From positions 40,812 through 104,811 of the forward strand of contig JAOXSF010000149.1 of NCBI GenBank assembly GCA_025800125.1: a DNA stretch of 64,000 nucleotides, in the 5' to 3' direction. A model generated the notes under the pieces. The model was not told the origin of the DNA and made no database searches. It saw nothing but the letters and a program-made list of their open reading frames with translations. Source of the stretch: Marinobacterium sp. Its GTDB lineage: Bacteria; Pseudomonadota; Gammaproteobacteria; Pseudomonadales; Balneatricaceae. Shown here piece after piece: positions 1 through 8,418 of this stretch. Position 1 is the stretch's first letter. Each line of letters starts with the position of its first letter. Position numbers and translations under genes: made by a program.

Positions 1-13
1 ACAAAGCTCATAT

Positions 14-811
14 TTGCGAGCAATAAAAATCCATGTGTTGTTGTTGATTCTCGGGGCTGGATTGACAATTAACCCTCTGCCAACCACAGAATATTCGTTA
101 TTCAATGCCTTTGTGTTTTTATGTGCTCTCGGAATGTCAATTTTAATCGCCTCTAAAAAATTTGAAAAAAACTGGTATAGCTGTCGTGCTGTTGCTGAAT
201 CGGTTAAAACTGCCACTTGGCGATACATGATGAAGACTGAGCCTTTCTTAGAGGCAGGTAAACGGAAAGAAGTTAATTCGATATTTCGTAACCTCCTGAA
301 TGATATATTGAAGACTAATAATCAACTTGGTGATTTGCTAGGTGGTGAAGTCAGTTCAGAAGAGCAGATCACAAAAATCATGGAGGAAACCAGAAGCTTT
401 GAATTAGATAAAAGAAAGGGTTTTTATCTAAAATATAGAATTGATGAGCAAAGAAAGTGGTACGCACTTAAGTCATCGGAAAATAAGAGGAAGGGAAAAA
501 GGTTTTTCTATTTGCTTGTTTTGTTGCAGTCATTAGCTATCACTTGTGTCCTGTTGAGAATAGCATATCCGTCATGGGGGCTTTGGCCGACAGATGTATT
601 TGTTGTTGCCGCAGGTGGTATCTTAACATGGATTCAATTAAAACGATTTCAAGAGATATCGACAGCTTACGGTTTAACCGCTCATGAAATAGGGATCATT
701 AGAGGTAAGCTAGCTGAGTCTGAAACAGACGATGAATTTTCTGAGTTTGTAAAGGACGCAGAAAATGCGTTCTCTCGTGAGCATACACAGTGGGCTGCTA
801 AGCATGATTAA
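14..811 (+). CDS. SLATT/DUF4231 four-TM membrane protein, possibly 5' truncated
   Basis: Predicted integral membrane protein of the SLATT (DUF4231) kind. Two hydrophobic segments lie near residues 5-22 and 28-46 and two more near 166-186 and 196-212. Between them are the family-like stretches CRAVAESVKTATWRYM (about 57-72) and YLKYRIDEQRKWY (about 138-150). SLATT proteins are known as predicted pore-forming effectors of nucleotide-signal conflict systems. The reading frame stays open to the left window edge and the only start is a TTG at 14 without a clear ribosome site, so the true start may lie outside. Base composition is AT-rich, with many AAA, ATA and AGA codons, unlike genes after 2.9 kb. 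It precedes two same-strand genes of a likely signalling module. Family assignment is from recognition, not a search. Confidence 0.72.
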   Translation: MRAIKIHVLLLILGAGLTINPLPTTEYSLFNAFVFLCALGMSILIASKKFEKNWYSCRAVAESVKTATWRYMMKTEPFLEAGKRKEVNSIFRNLLNDILKTNNQLGDLLGGEVSSEEQITKIMEETRSFELDKRKGFYLKYRIDEQRKWYALKSSENKRKGKRFFYLLVLLQSLAITCVLLRIAYPSWGLWPTDVFVVAAGGILTWIQLKRFQEISTAYGLTAHEIGIIRGKLAESETDDEFSEFVKDAENAFSREHTQWAAKHD

Positions 812-952
812 TAACCTTAATAAAAAATAGCGCGGAATTAATCATACACGCAGTACATGTTGTCAGATTTTGGCATGCTGGTGCCACAGATTTGTCATGA
901 CCTAATAGAATAGGCGTTATTAGAAATGGGTATATTGCTTAAGGAGTAAGTA

Positions 953-2191
953 GTGGCAAAGTCGAAGAAGATTTGTTTTGTTATTATGGGTTTTGGAAAG
1001 AAAACTGACTACTCTACAGGGAAGACGTTGGATCTTGATAAAACATATAAAAATATCATTCATCCATGTGTCGAGTCTCTTGGTTTTCGGTGTGTTAGAG
1101 CTGACGAGATTCAGGATTCAGGTCTGATTGATAAAAGTATGTATGCTTTGCTGATGCAAGCAGATTTGGTAGTGGCTGATATTTCTACATTTAACCCAAA
1201 CGCTATTTATGAGCTTGGTATTAGACATGCTGTTAAGCCTTTCTCTACGATTGTTATTAAAGAAGAAGAGGGGAAGATTCCTTTTGATTTAGATCATACC
1301 AGGATATTTAACTACAAGCATCTCGGCGAGGACATAGGGACAGACGAAGCACAGCGCTGTCAATCTGAGCTTGCTGAAATCATTGATAAAGCAACGAGAA
1401 ATTCTTTTGTGGATAGTCCACTATATGACTTTATAGCCGATATAAATCCACCTGAGTTACCCAAATCTGAATACAAAAAAATTATTGGTGATTTGGCGGA
1501 GCGAGAAACTCATATATTCGCCATTGTAGAGAAAGCTAAAGATCAAATGATTGAAGGGAATTTCATTGATGCCGCCAAACTTTGGGAAAAAGCGGCCCGC
1601 TCGCTACCATCTGAAGATTACTTCCTACAACAGCAGGCACTAGCTACATACAAGTCCAAGTCACCATCAGAAGAAACAGCTCTAGCTGATGCATTAAGAG
1701 TCATTGAAAAGCTAACTTTGGATGGTGAATCTAATGATCCTGAAACTCTAGGATTAACAGGCGCTATATATAAGCGCATGTGGATTTTAAACTCTGATGT
1801 GGAGTGCTTAAAACGCGCAATTCAGAATTATGAAAAAGGCTTTCAGATTAGGAATGATTATTATACAGGTGAGAACTATGCTCTGTGTTTGGACATCATG
1901 GCTGATGTAGAGAAAGACGATGATGAAAAAATATATTTTACGGTTGCTGCAAAAAAAACCAGAAAAAAAATCATTAGTATTCTATCAGATGTGGAAGAGT
2001 CTCTGAGCAAAGAAGTAGATCAAGAGTACAAGTGGGCAAGCGCAACCTTGGCTAACTGCTATTTTGGATTAGAAGATGATGAGAAAGGAAACAGATTCGA
2101 GGGAATTTTTAAATCGCTTTCAGAAGCTGATTGGGAAATAGAAACTTATAATGAAAGTAAGGCTAAACTATTTAATCTTATAAGGAGATAG
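953..2191 (+). CDS. Rossmann-like nucleotide domain fused to TRAFs-binding/TPR-like domain
   Basis: GTG start with an ideal AAGGAG site at 941-946. Residues 1-130 form an alpha/beta Rossmann-like domain: strand CFVIMGFG at 8-15, then ADLVVADIS (70-78) and NPNAIYELGIRHA (81-93). The asparagine plus YELG signature resembles nucleoside 2-deoxyribosyltransferase-like and TIR-like proteins. Residues about 190-400 are helical and TPR-like, resembling the bacterial TRAFs-binding domain (DUF4071). In known conflict systems such fusions link nucleotide handling to partner binding; here a sensor or adaptor role is inference. It sits 141 bp after the SLATT gene and 2 bp before the TIR gene, so the last two are almost certainly co-transcribed. 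AT-rich like its neighbours. Confidence 0.68.
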   Translation: MAKSKKICFVIMGFGKKTDYSTGKTLDLDKTYKNIIHPCVESLGFRCVRADEIQDSGLIDKSMYALLMQADLVVADISTFNPNAIYELGIRHAVKPFSTIVIKEEEGKIPFDLDHTRIFNYKHLGEDIGTDEAQRCQSELAEIIDKATRNSFVDSPLYDFIADINPPELPKSEYKKIIGDLAERETHIFAIVEKAKDQMIEGNFIDAAKLWEKAARSLPSEDYFLQQQALATYKSKSPSEETALADALRVIEKLTLDGESNDPETLGLTGAIYKRMWILNSDVECLKRAIQNYEKGFQIRNDYYTGENYALCLDIMADVEKDDDEKIYFTVAAKKTRKKIISILSDVEESLSKEVDQEYKWASATLANCYFGLEDDEKGNRFEGIFKSLSEADWEIETYNESKAKLFNLIRR

Positions 2192-2193
2192 CT

Positions 2194-2598
2194 GTGGCAA
2201 AAACTTATAATGTTTTCATTAGTCACTCGTGGCAAAACTCGGATGACCTTTACAAGCTTAGAGAGCTTCTGAATAATCGCGGATATTTTAACGTTGAGTT
2301 TGAGGAGGTAAGTAAAGATGAGCCTATAAATTCTGATAACGCTTACTATATTAAGAGAAGGTTGTCCGAAAAAATAAAAAAATCCAACATTGTATTAGGT
2401 TTAGCTGGAATTTATGCAAGCCATAGTGATTGGATGGAGTGGGAGTTAGATAAAGCTTTAGAGAATGATATACCTATTGTCGGGGTTATTCCCAGAGGTC
2501 AAGAGAGAATTTCTAGAACTGTTTCCAGCCGTTCCATCGATGACGTCCGTTGGAATACAGAGAGTATTGTTGCTGCAATTAGAGCATACGCAAAGTAG
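2194..2598 (+). CDS. ThsB-like TIR domain protein
   Basis: A 134-residue stand-alone TIR-like domain (MTH538/DUF1863 type, as in Thoeris ThsB). It opens with YNVFISHSW at 5-13, the usual first strand, has SNIVLGLAGIYAS at 64-76 and a W80-x3-E84 motif where TIR NADases carry their catalytic glutamate. It ends with the WNTESIV segment common in ThsB-like proteins. Known ThsB proteins turn NAD into cyclic ADP-ribose isomers that activate an effector; the same role here is inference. GTG start; its AAGGAGA site (2182-2188) lies inside the end of the preceding gene, which suggests translational coupling. No ThsA-type SLOG or macro effector is visible; the SLATT protein is the obvious effector candidate. 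Confidence 0.8.
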   Translation: MAKTYNVFISHSWQNSDDLYKLRELLNNRGYFNVEFEEVSKDEPINSDNAYYIKRRLSEKIKKSNIVLGLAGIYASHSDWMEWELDKALENDIPIVGVIPRGQERISRTVSSRSIDDVRWNTESIVAAIRAYAK

Positions 2599-2954
2599 CT
2601 CATAATAGTAATCTAGGTTATGCCAACTGCGCACCTGATTTAAGCGTTACGCTGCTGTGCGCAAGCGCCGCAAACAAAAACTTGCAAGCATGCCAGCCTA
2701 GCACCACGGAAAAGTTTGGTCGAGAATCTATCTGAAAAAAGGATGCCTTAGGGCATCCTTTTCTGCACCTGCAGGCTTACCTGACGCACCGTTCTGGTGC
2801 CATTTTTTGCAGATCCAACCACCAATATAAGCCCGCCCCCCTGCCGTTTATAAGACTCACTAATAGTGGCTGTTATCGCTTGTTGGCTGTGCCTGGCTGT
2901 CAGATATTGGGCCTGCAACTGAACCCTTCTGTGAGTCTGAATAAGGATAACAAT
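2599..2954. other. Gap between TIR gene and FAD oxidoreductase
   Basis: No gene is convincing here. It holds a GC-rich stem (TGCGCAC at 2628-2634 with GTGCGCA at 2657-2663, enclosing AGCG-TTA-CGCT) and a strong terminator at 2737-2762. The composition changes from AT-rich to GC-richer in this stretch, so it is the likely right border of the acquired block. No integrase site or direct repeat was identified. Confidence 0.5.
2737..2762 (+). terminator. Intrinsic terminator after the TIR gene
   Basis: AAAAGGATGCC and GGCATCCTTTT pair over 11 bp with a TTAG loop. A-rich and T-rich flanks could let it work in both directions; it is the first good terminator after the three-gene module. Confidence 0.8.
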
Positions 2955-4298
2955 ATGGCTTTTCCTACCCATTCCCCTTACGTCATCGTCGGTGCTGGTA
3001 TCCATGGCCTGAGTACCGCTTACCATCTGGCGCTGCAACTGAAAGCGCAGGGTAAAGGCAGTGGCAGTGATATTCTGGTGATTGATAAGTCCGGTATCAG
3101 TGCTGGTGCCACCGGTATCGCCTGTGGTGTTATCCGCAATAACTACTACCAGCCAGCGATGCGTGAGCTGATGGCGCACAGTGTGAAAGTATGGGAAAGC
3201 GACCCTGAAGCCTACAGCTACCATCCGGTGGGCTATATGCAGATCAGCCCGGAGTCGATGCACGAAGATGTGGCATCCATCTACCAGCAGCAGCAAGCAA
3301 TTGGTTATGAGTCGCGCTTTATTGAAGGCGAAGCGGACTGTAGCCGTTATATGAAAGATATTTTCCACGACTGGCAGGCGCAGGGCATTACCTCAGTACT
3401 GCATGAGATGCCCGGTGGTTATGCCAACAACACCAAAGCGATGTATGGCCTGGCCAGCAAGGCGGAAGCCGAAGGTGTGCGTATTATGTCCGGCGTTGAA
3501 GTGACCGGCTTTAAACATGCCACTGATGGCGCAATCACGGCGGTGGAAACAAAGCGCGGCACCATTGCAACCGATTATGTGGTGATTGGTGCCGGCCCAT
3601 GGGCGAAAAGCTTCTGGGATATGCTGGATATGCCGAACACCGTTGATATAAAAAACCCCGCTGATGGCACCATCGCCACCGACATTCCGATGTGGGTGTA
3701 CTGGTCGTTGCAGGAGGGTACGCTGGGCGTAGACCCGAAAATGCAGGTAACCAACGACGGTAAGATGCCACCGGTTATCCATGTCGACAGCAACGCGCCG
3801 CTGTACTCCGATGAGGACGGTTCACTGATCACCGACGATATGTGGGGGATCTACTACAAGCCTGATTTCCACTTTGGTGGTGTGCAGGGCGGGGCAGCCC
3901 CGTTTATCGTTGATAAGCCTGCCGATCAGGTACAGGTTGATCCATACGGCCCGGAATCGCCGGAGTTTATTGTCGGCCCGGAGTTTGCCCATATGTGGGT
4001 GTCGGCGCTGGCGCACTGTCAGAAACGCTTCTCCGGCACCATTGTCAAGTACAAGGATGAGCCTTCCGGCGGTATCGGCTGTTTCACGCCAGACAGCTTC
4101 CCGGTATTCGATACCGTGCGCAAAAACTGCTTCTTTATTGCGGACTCCAACCACGGCTACAAGATGCTGGGGGTGGGTAAACTGGTGGCTGAAGAGATCT
4201 GTGGCGCAAAACCGGCGCTGCTGGAGCCATTCCGCCTGTCCCGCTTTGCGGAGGGTAAACTGCATCCGGTGTCTAACAGCCCGTTCCCGTGGAGCTGA
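2955..4298 (+). CDS. FAD-dependent oxidoreductase, DAO/sarcosine-oxidase-like
   Basis: Flavoprotein of the D-amino-acid oxidase superfamily (447 residues), resembling sarcosine/dimethylglycine oxidase-type beta subunits. The N-terminal FAD motif VGAGIHGLS (about 11-19) is followed by an acidic strand end (ILVIDKSG), and VVIGAGPWAK is the second dinucleotide-fold signature. The C-terminal ADSNHGYKMLGVGKLVAE fits the family's FAD-contacting end. The likely role is oxidation of a secondary or tertiary amine. The start at 2955 is chosen because AAGGATAA lies just upstream; an in-frame extension to 2880 exists but lacks a ribosome site. A LysR gene follows on the same strand 156 bp away and may regulate it. 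Exact substrate unknown. Confidence 0.8.
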   Translation: MAFPTHSPYVIVGAGIHGLSTAYHLALQLKAQGKGSGSDILVIDKSGISAGATGIACGVIRNNYYQPAMRELMAHSVKVWESDPEAYSYHPVGYMQISPESMHEDVASIYQQQQAIGYESRFIEGEADCSRYMKDIFHDWQAQGITSVLHEMPGGYANNTKAMYGLASKAEAEGVRIMSGVEVTGFKHATDGAITAVETKRGTIATDYVVIGAGPWAKSFWDMLDMPNTVDIKNPADGTIATDIPMWVYWSLQEGTLGVDPKMQVTNDGKMPPVIHVDSNAPLYSDEDGSLITDDMWGIYYKPDFHFGGVQGGAAPFIVDKPADQVQVDPYGPESPEFIVGPEFAHMWVSALAHCQKRFSGTIVKYKDEPSGGIGCFTPDSFPVFDTVRKNCFFIADSNHGYKMLGVGKLVAEEICGAKPALLEPFRLSRFAEGKLHPVSNSPFPWS

Positions 4299-4454
4299 TT
4301 GCTATCTGACATTTACCCGTTTGCGCCCGATGTTATCGGGCGCACCTTCCCAGACATCCCGTCCTGTTTCATGACCCGCTATACTCGACAGCTATGTTCG
4401 CGGTAATGGCACCGCAGCCACAGCAACTGAGCGGTTACCCGAGCCGGAGGGGCC

Positions 4455-5450
4455 ATGCTGAAAGCAGAAAAGTTTATTGAATTCAGTGCCCTGCGCATTC
4501 TGCTGACCGTGGCCGACGCTGAAACCCTGACTCAGGCCGGGGAGAAACTGGGTATCACCCAGTCGGCAGTGTCGCAGGCGCTGAAACAACTGGAAAATCA
4601 GCTGGGCGCGGAGCTTGTAGTTCGCCGTTCCCGGCCGCTGAAACTGACCCCCAGTGGCCGGGTGCTGCGTCGTTATGCCCGTCAACTGTTTGCTGATATG
4701 CAGCGTATGCAGGCCGATGTGCAGATGGCCTCGGGCCACAGCCTTGGCAAACTGCGGCTGGGTATGATCGACTCCTTTGCCGATGCCGCCGGGCAGCAGA
4801 TTCTGGAGCGGCTGATGCCTTTTGCCGACCAGCTGACGCTGCGTACCGGGCTGGTTGCGCCACTGAAAGAAGCGTTGCTGGAGCGCGATATTGATATGCT
4901 GCTGACCAGCGACCCGATGCAGGATCACCCAGAGCTGACCATGCAGCCGGTACTGCGTGACCCCTTTGTACTGCTGGTAGCCGAGCAGCATCTGTCACAG
5001 ACGCATCTGCCACAGGCGGGTGAAATCATTGCAGAGCTGGTGCAGTCGCTGCCATTTATCAGCTACAACCGCCAGCTGCGGCTGGGCAGTCTGACACAAC
5101 TAATCGCCCGTCGTCTGGGGGTGGAGTTACCGGTACGTTACGAGCTGGACAGCACCACAACGCTGCTGCGTTTTGTGCAGCAAGGCCATGGCTGGGCATT
5201 TGCTCCCGTCACCTGTCTGTTACAGAACGCCACCCTGTTGCAGGGTGTACGGGTGCTGCCGATCACGCCAGGTAACCATGCCCGTTATATCTGCCTGCTG
5301 TCCCGGCGTGGCGAGTTTGGCGAGCTACCACAGCAGGTGGTCGAGATCTGCCAGCAGATCTACACCCGCCAGCTGATTCCGCAACTGCCGGACAGTGCTC
5401 GCTGGCTGCAACAACAGGCCTATGCAATTGATAAACTACCGCCGTTATAA
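4455..5450 (+). CDS. LysR-family transcriptional regulator
   Basis: 331-residue LysR protein: winged helix-turn-helix at about residues 8-66 (ALRILLTVADAETLTQAGEK and ITQSAVSQALKQLE visible), then a periplasmic-binding-protein-like effector domain. The length is normal for the family. A GGAGGGGCC ribosome site precedes the ATG. The upstream FAD oxidoreductase is the natural target, though no operator can be assigned. Its last codons, LPPL-stop, are the template of a 16-bp tandem repeat that continues past the stop. Confidence 0.9.
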   Translation: MLKAEKFIEFSALRILLTVADAETLTQAGEKLGITQSAVSQALKQLENQLGAELVVRRSRPLKLTPSGRVLRRYARQLFADMQRMQADVQMASGHSLGKLRLGMIDSFADAAGQQILERLMPFADQLTLRTGLVAPLKEALLERDIDMLLTSDPMQDHPELTMQPVLRDPFVLLVAEQHLSQTHLPQAGEIIAELVQSLPFISYNRQLRLGSLTQLIARRLGVELPVRYELDSTTTLLRFVQQGHGWAFAPVTCLLQNATLLQGVRVLPITPGNHARYICLLSRRGEFGELPQQVVEICQQIYTRQLIPQLPDSARWLQQQAYAIDKLPPL

Positions 5451-5493
5451 ACTGCCGCCGTTATAAACTGTCTCCGTTATAAACTGCCGACGG
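5435..5493 (+). repeat. 16-bp tandem repeat copying the LysR stop region
   Basis: Three units of exactly 16 bp (5435-5450, 5451-5466, 5467-5482) plus a partial fourth, consensus ACTGCCGCCGTTATAA. Each full unit encodes LPPL (or a variant) and ends in TAA. The first unit is the real end of the LysR gene, so the repeats give two back-up stop codons. Origin by repeated slippage at the 3' end is inferred. Confidence 0.9.
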
Positions 5494-5540
5494 TGTTGAT
5501 AAGTTGCACAAACCGGTTTCAGGGCGAGACAGACAGAATA

Positions 5541-5565
5541 AAAAAGCCCGACGCAAAGGCCGGGC
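5541..5565 (-). terminator. Terminator of the 376-residue orphan gene
   Basis: GCCCG at 5546-5550 pairs with CGGGC at 5561-5565; read on the minus strand the hairpin is followed by a run of six T. It lies 34 bp beyond the stop of the minus-strand gene at 5599. Confidence 0.6.
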
Positions 5566-5598
5566 AAAATATGGGGTACAAAGCAAAGGGGAATCAGA

Positions 5599-6729
5599 TC
5601 AGTCGATATTTTCCTGCGCCTCTGTGGTGGCGTCTTTACTCCAGTCTTCGTAGCCAACGCTGTAACAGATATGGTACAGCGCACCCTCACCGTCACGTTT
5701 ACCGTAGCTGTCAGCCAGCTCAACAACAGCACCGCCATCCATCACAGCAACCCCCTTTGTCATGGTGTCAGAATCAATACCGCTGGACGAGTTGGCGGCA
5801 ATTTTGGCCGGATCAACGGTAATGGCACCAATATTTATATCAGCCTTGCCTGGGTCATATTCGCGCAGCTCCAGCGTAACCGGGCCATTATCCAATGGGA
5901 AACGGAAGTAACGGCCATACTGTTCTTCGAAGTACACATCTTCACCCGACTGAATTTTATAAAAATCGGCACCATCAGTGGGTGGGAAGAACGCGCCATT
6001 CAGGCCACGGGAAGGGTAAACGCGGTCCATATAAACTTCATCGTTTTTACCTTCAATAATGCGACCAATCCAGTCGGAAACAATAGCAACCCCTTGTAAC
6101 ACTTTTGAGGCAGCTTTAAACGCATCACCAATAACTTTGGCGCGTGGCCGTGGGCTTTTACCGATAACATCACCGGCCTTATCGGTTGCTTCTTCTGCCA
6201 CCGTCAGCATGGCATCAACAACAGCCTGTTTACAGCCCGCAGATTGCTGTTCACAGCGAATACCCAGTACACGCACGGTTGGAATCGGGTTGGTAATTAT
6301 GCGGTAGTACAGTCTGAAAGTGCCCTTTTTATTTTCAGAGCCAGGTGAGTCTTCATCAAAGGTAATATAAAATTCTTCTGATGGTGATTCACCAGCATCC
6401 ATATTTTCCCAGTCATATACCTCAAGCAGGTCTTTACGATAAAAAGTGTAATAACCAATTGTGTCATTTTTATTAGCTGTGTAGTCTTCCTTATCACACT
6501 CAATCATCTTGATGTATATTTTATCTACAGTGGACACATCAATATTTACATTACTAATCGATTCAGTGCCACCACCCGCGGAAAACTTATACCTTCCTGT
6601 TTTGGATGGAGAGAATATTCTTGGCTGATCATCTACATCCAGATAAAACATTACTTCATCTTTACCTGTTTCACCTGTTGTTGCAAGACACTGAAGTTTT
6701 GTAAATACAAGCTGTGCATGCTTTTCCAT
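5599..6729 (-). CDS. Hypothetical protein, 376 residues
   Basis: Function not recognised. No signal peptide or membrane segment is seen. Residues about 1-140 are rich in beta-type, acidic segments (LVFTKLQCLATTGETGKDEV near the start), which could be a C2-like or other beta-sandwich domain. The middle (about 155-215) is helical and rich in alanine, with CEQQSAGCKQAV; the C-terminal part is again beta-rich. The ATG is preceded by AGGGAAAG. The coding sequence is more AT-rich than the neighbouring LysR and MetB-like genes, particularly in its 5' half, which suggests transfer. It stands alone with its own terminator. A secreted effector, toxin-like or inclusion protein would be a guess only. Confidence 0.7.
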   Translation of the reverse strand: MEKHAQLVFTKLQCLATTGETGKDEVMFYLDVDDQPRIFSPSKTGRYKFSAGGGTESISNVNIDVSTVDKIYIKMIECDKEDYTANKNDTIGYYTFYRKDLLEVYDWENMDAGESPSEEFYITFDEDSPGSENKKGTFRLYYRIITNPIPTVRVLGIRCEQQSAGCKQAVVDAMLTVAEEATDKAGDVIGKSPRPRAKVIGDAFKAASKVLQGVAIVSDWIGRIIEGKNDEVYMDRVYPSRGLNGAFFPPTDGADFYKIQSGEDVYFEEQYGRYFRFPLDNGPVTLELREYDPGKADINIGAITVDPAKIAANSSSGIDSDTMTKGVAVMDGGAVVELADSYGKRDGEGALYHICYSVGYEDWSKDATTEAQENID

Positions 6730-6936
6730 AGCGACTTTCCCTGGGTATGTAAAAATTCGAAAAAGATGGTACCAGCGTTATATTATAATTTAACTATTAA
6801 AATTAGTGGTTATTTATTACTTAATGGCTTTACTCTTTAGTAATCTATCAGCTTTAGTGGTTGATTTATTCTTTATTAACCTTCACTAAATTTTTTAGCG
6901 ATTCACATTAATGCCTGCTTATTTTAAACGGAAAAT

Positions 6937-6960
6937 AAAAGGGTACTTAAAAGTACCCTC
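6937..6960 (-). terminator. Terminator of the MetB-like gene
   Basis: GGGTACTT (6941-6948) and AAGTACCC (6951-6958) form a perfect 8-bp stem. On the minus strand it is followed by a T-rich run and lies 40 bp past the stop at 7001. Confidence 0.8.
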
Positions 6961-7000
6961 TTAATTGAATTGCTCAGCCAGGCCAATCAGAGCCGAGTAG

Positions 7001-8170
7001 TCAGGAGGCAAGCCCCTCCAGTGCATAATCCAGCTCGGCAATCAGATCTTCCACCGCTTCAGCCCCCACGGACAGGCGTAACAGGCCTTCGGTGATGCCG
7101 CTGGCCAGTTTATCTGCTTCCGGTACTGACCCATGGGACATGGTAAAGGCGTGGTTGATCATGCTTTCAACGCCACCCAGTGAGTCTGCCAGTACAAAAT
7201 ACTGCATACGGCCAACCACATGTTTTGCCTCTGCCAGGCCACCTTTCAGGCGGATGGTGACCACCGCACCGCCACTGCGCATCTGGCGTTTACATAGCGC
7301 ATGCTGCGGGTGGCTGGGCAGGCCGGGGTAGAACACCCGCTCAATCGCCGGGTGTTGTTCCAGGTGTTCGGCAATCTTCAGTGCATTTTCACTCTGGCGC
7401 TGCATACGCAGATCCAGCGTTTTCAGGCCACGCAGTGCCTGGTAGCTGTCAAACGGCCCCTGAATAGCGCCGACCGCCATCGCCACATAGTGCAGCTGTT
7501 TGTGCAATTCTGCGGTTGCTGCAACCACCGCACCGCCAATCAGGTCGGAGTGGCCGCCAACATATTTACTGGTGGAGTGCATCACCAGATCAACACCGTA
7601 GCGGATCGGCTGCTGGTTCCAGGGCGAGTTAAAGGTGTTATCAACACAGGTCAGTAGCTGGTGTTTACGGGCCACCTGCACAATGGCTTCCAGATCAACC
7701 AGCTTGAGCAACGGGTTAGTGGGGGTCTCAATCCAGATCAGCGCGGTGTTGTGATTGATCGCCGCTTCAATGGCCGCAATATCGTTCAGATCAACATAAC
7801 TGGTGGTAAAGCCGGAGGTTGTGCTGCGACACTCTTCCAGCAGACGGAAAGTACCGCCATATACACTGTCAGACACAATCACATGAGCATCTTTGGGCAG
7901 CAGTTCCATCACCGATGCGGTGGCCGCCATACCGGAAGCACAGGCGATGGCACCGGCACCAGCTTCCAGCTCGGCCAGGCAGGTTTCCAGCGCATGGCGG
8001 GTCGGATTTTCGCCCCGGCTGTAACCGAATGCGCCAGCGGGTTCGTCGATATTGGGCCGTACAAAGGAGCTGGCGGTGACAATCGGCGGCATGATGGCGT
8101 TGTAGGCCGGGTCTTTCTGATCACCGGCATGAATAACCTGAGTGGCAAATTTTGCGTTGCTGGATGACAT
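7001..8170 (-). CDS. Cystathionine gamma-synthase/lyase family PLP enzyme
   Basis: 389-residue Cys/Met-metabolism PLP enzyme. The PLP lysine lies in HSTSKYVGGHSDLIGG, the substrate and cofactor segments YSRGENPTRHALE and ACASGMAATASV are typical, and the LADSLGGVESMI end is family-wide. Such enzymes make or split cystathionine, or eliminate H2S or methanethiol; the exact reaction cannot be read from sequence alone. The start at 8170 (MSSSNAKFATQ) has a GGAG site; a 47-residue upstream extension would read through a terminator hairpin and is rejected. The 248 bp before the start hold that terminator and a possible structured leader, so attenuation is possible. Confidence 0.88.
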   Translation of the reverse strand: MSSSNAKFATQVIHAGDQKDPAYNAIMPPIVTASSFVRPNIDEPAGAFGYSRGENPTRHALETCLAELEAGAGAIACASGMAATASVMELLPKDAHVIVSDSVYGGTFRLLEECRSTTSGFTTSYVDLNDIAAIEAAINHNTALIWIETPTNPLLKLVDLEAIVQVARKHQLLTCVDNTFNSPWNQQPIRYGVDLVMHSTSKYVGGHSDLIGGAVVAATAELHKQLHYVAMAVGAIQGPFDSYQALRGLKTLDLRMQRQSENALKIAEHLEQHPAIERVFYPGLPSHPQHALCKRQMRSGGAVVTIRLKGGLAEAKHVVGRMQYFVLADSLGGVESMINHAFTMSHGSVPEADKLASGITEGLLRLSVGAEAVEDLIAELDYALEGLAS

Positions 8171-8256
8171 CTGAATGCTCGCTCCGAAAGATGAAATATC
8201 TGCGGATAATAGCGAAATTGTCCGGCGGGGACGATGCCATGCCCCCTGAATACCGG

Positions 8257-8284
8257 CATAAAAAAGCCCGACAGATGTCGGGCT
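8257..8284 (-). terminator. Intrinsic terminator between LLM gene and MetB-like gene
   Basis: AGCCCGAC (8265-8272) and GTCGGGCT (8277-8284) pair perfectly around AGAT and are followed on the minus strand by six T. It may simply end the LLM monooxygenase transcript, or act as an attenuator for the MetB-like gene 87 bp downstream. Confidence 0.85.
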
Positions 8285-8418
8285 GAAATAGCGTGCATTG
8301 ACAGGTGCCATCGGGTGATGGACTTGGGTCTACTTGATGGAAGCCAATACCGTTGGCACCGGCTTCCGGGGCCTGCGCAATCCGTGCATCAGACCCATAG
8401 TGCCAAGGTGTTCAGTGG
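8285..8418 (-). ncRNA. Candidate structured leader RNA upstream of MetB-like gene
   Basis: Read on the minus strand, GGGTCT (8392-8397) can pair with AGACCC (8326-8331) to close a junction. Inside are a weak TGCAC/GCGCA hairpin and a perfect GGAAGCC/GGCTTCC hairpin (8361-8367 with 8339-8345). A CCATC/GATGG hairpin follows (8309-8322), and then a terminator. Closing stem, inner hairpins and terminator in this order resemble a transcription-controlling riboswitch. It does not match the SAM-I, SAM-II or SAH consensus as far as can be judged by eye. Low confidence. Confidence 0.3.

Noticed and set aside
2599..2700. Integron attC site after the TIR gene
   Set aside because: Some inverted repeats and a GTTACGC motif exist, but the paired core sites and spacing of attC are missing, and there is no integrase.
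2748..3368. A 206-residue minus-strand frame over the FAD oxidoreductase
   Set aside because: Shadow of the sense gene, which has a ribosome site and clear FAD motifs.
8325..8397. A 73-nt stretch closed by a 7-bp stem, like a tRNA acceptor stem
   Set aside because: No T-arm, no TTC loop and no clear anticodon arm on either strand; read instead as a possible leader RNA.
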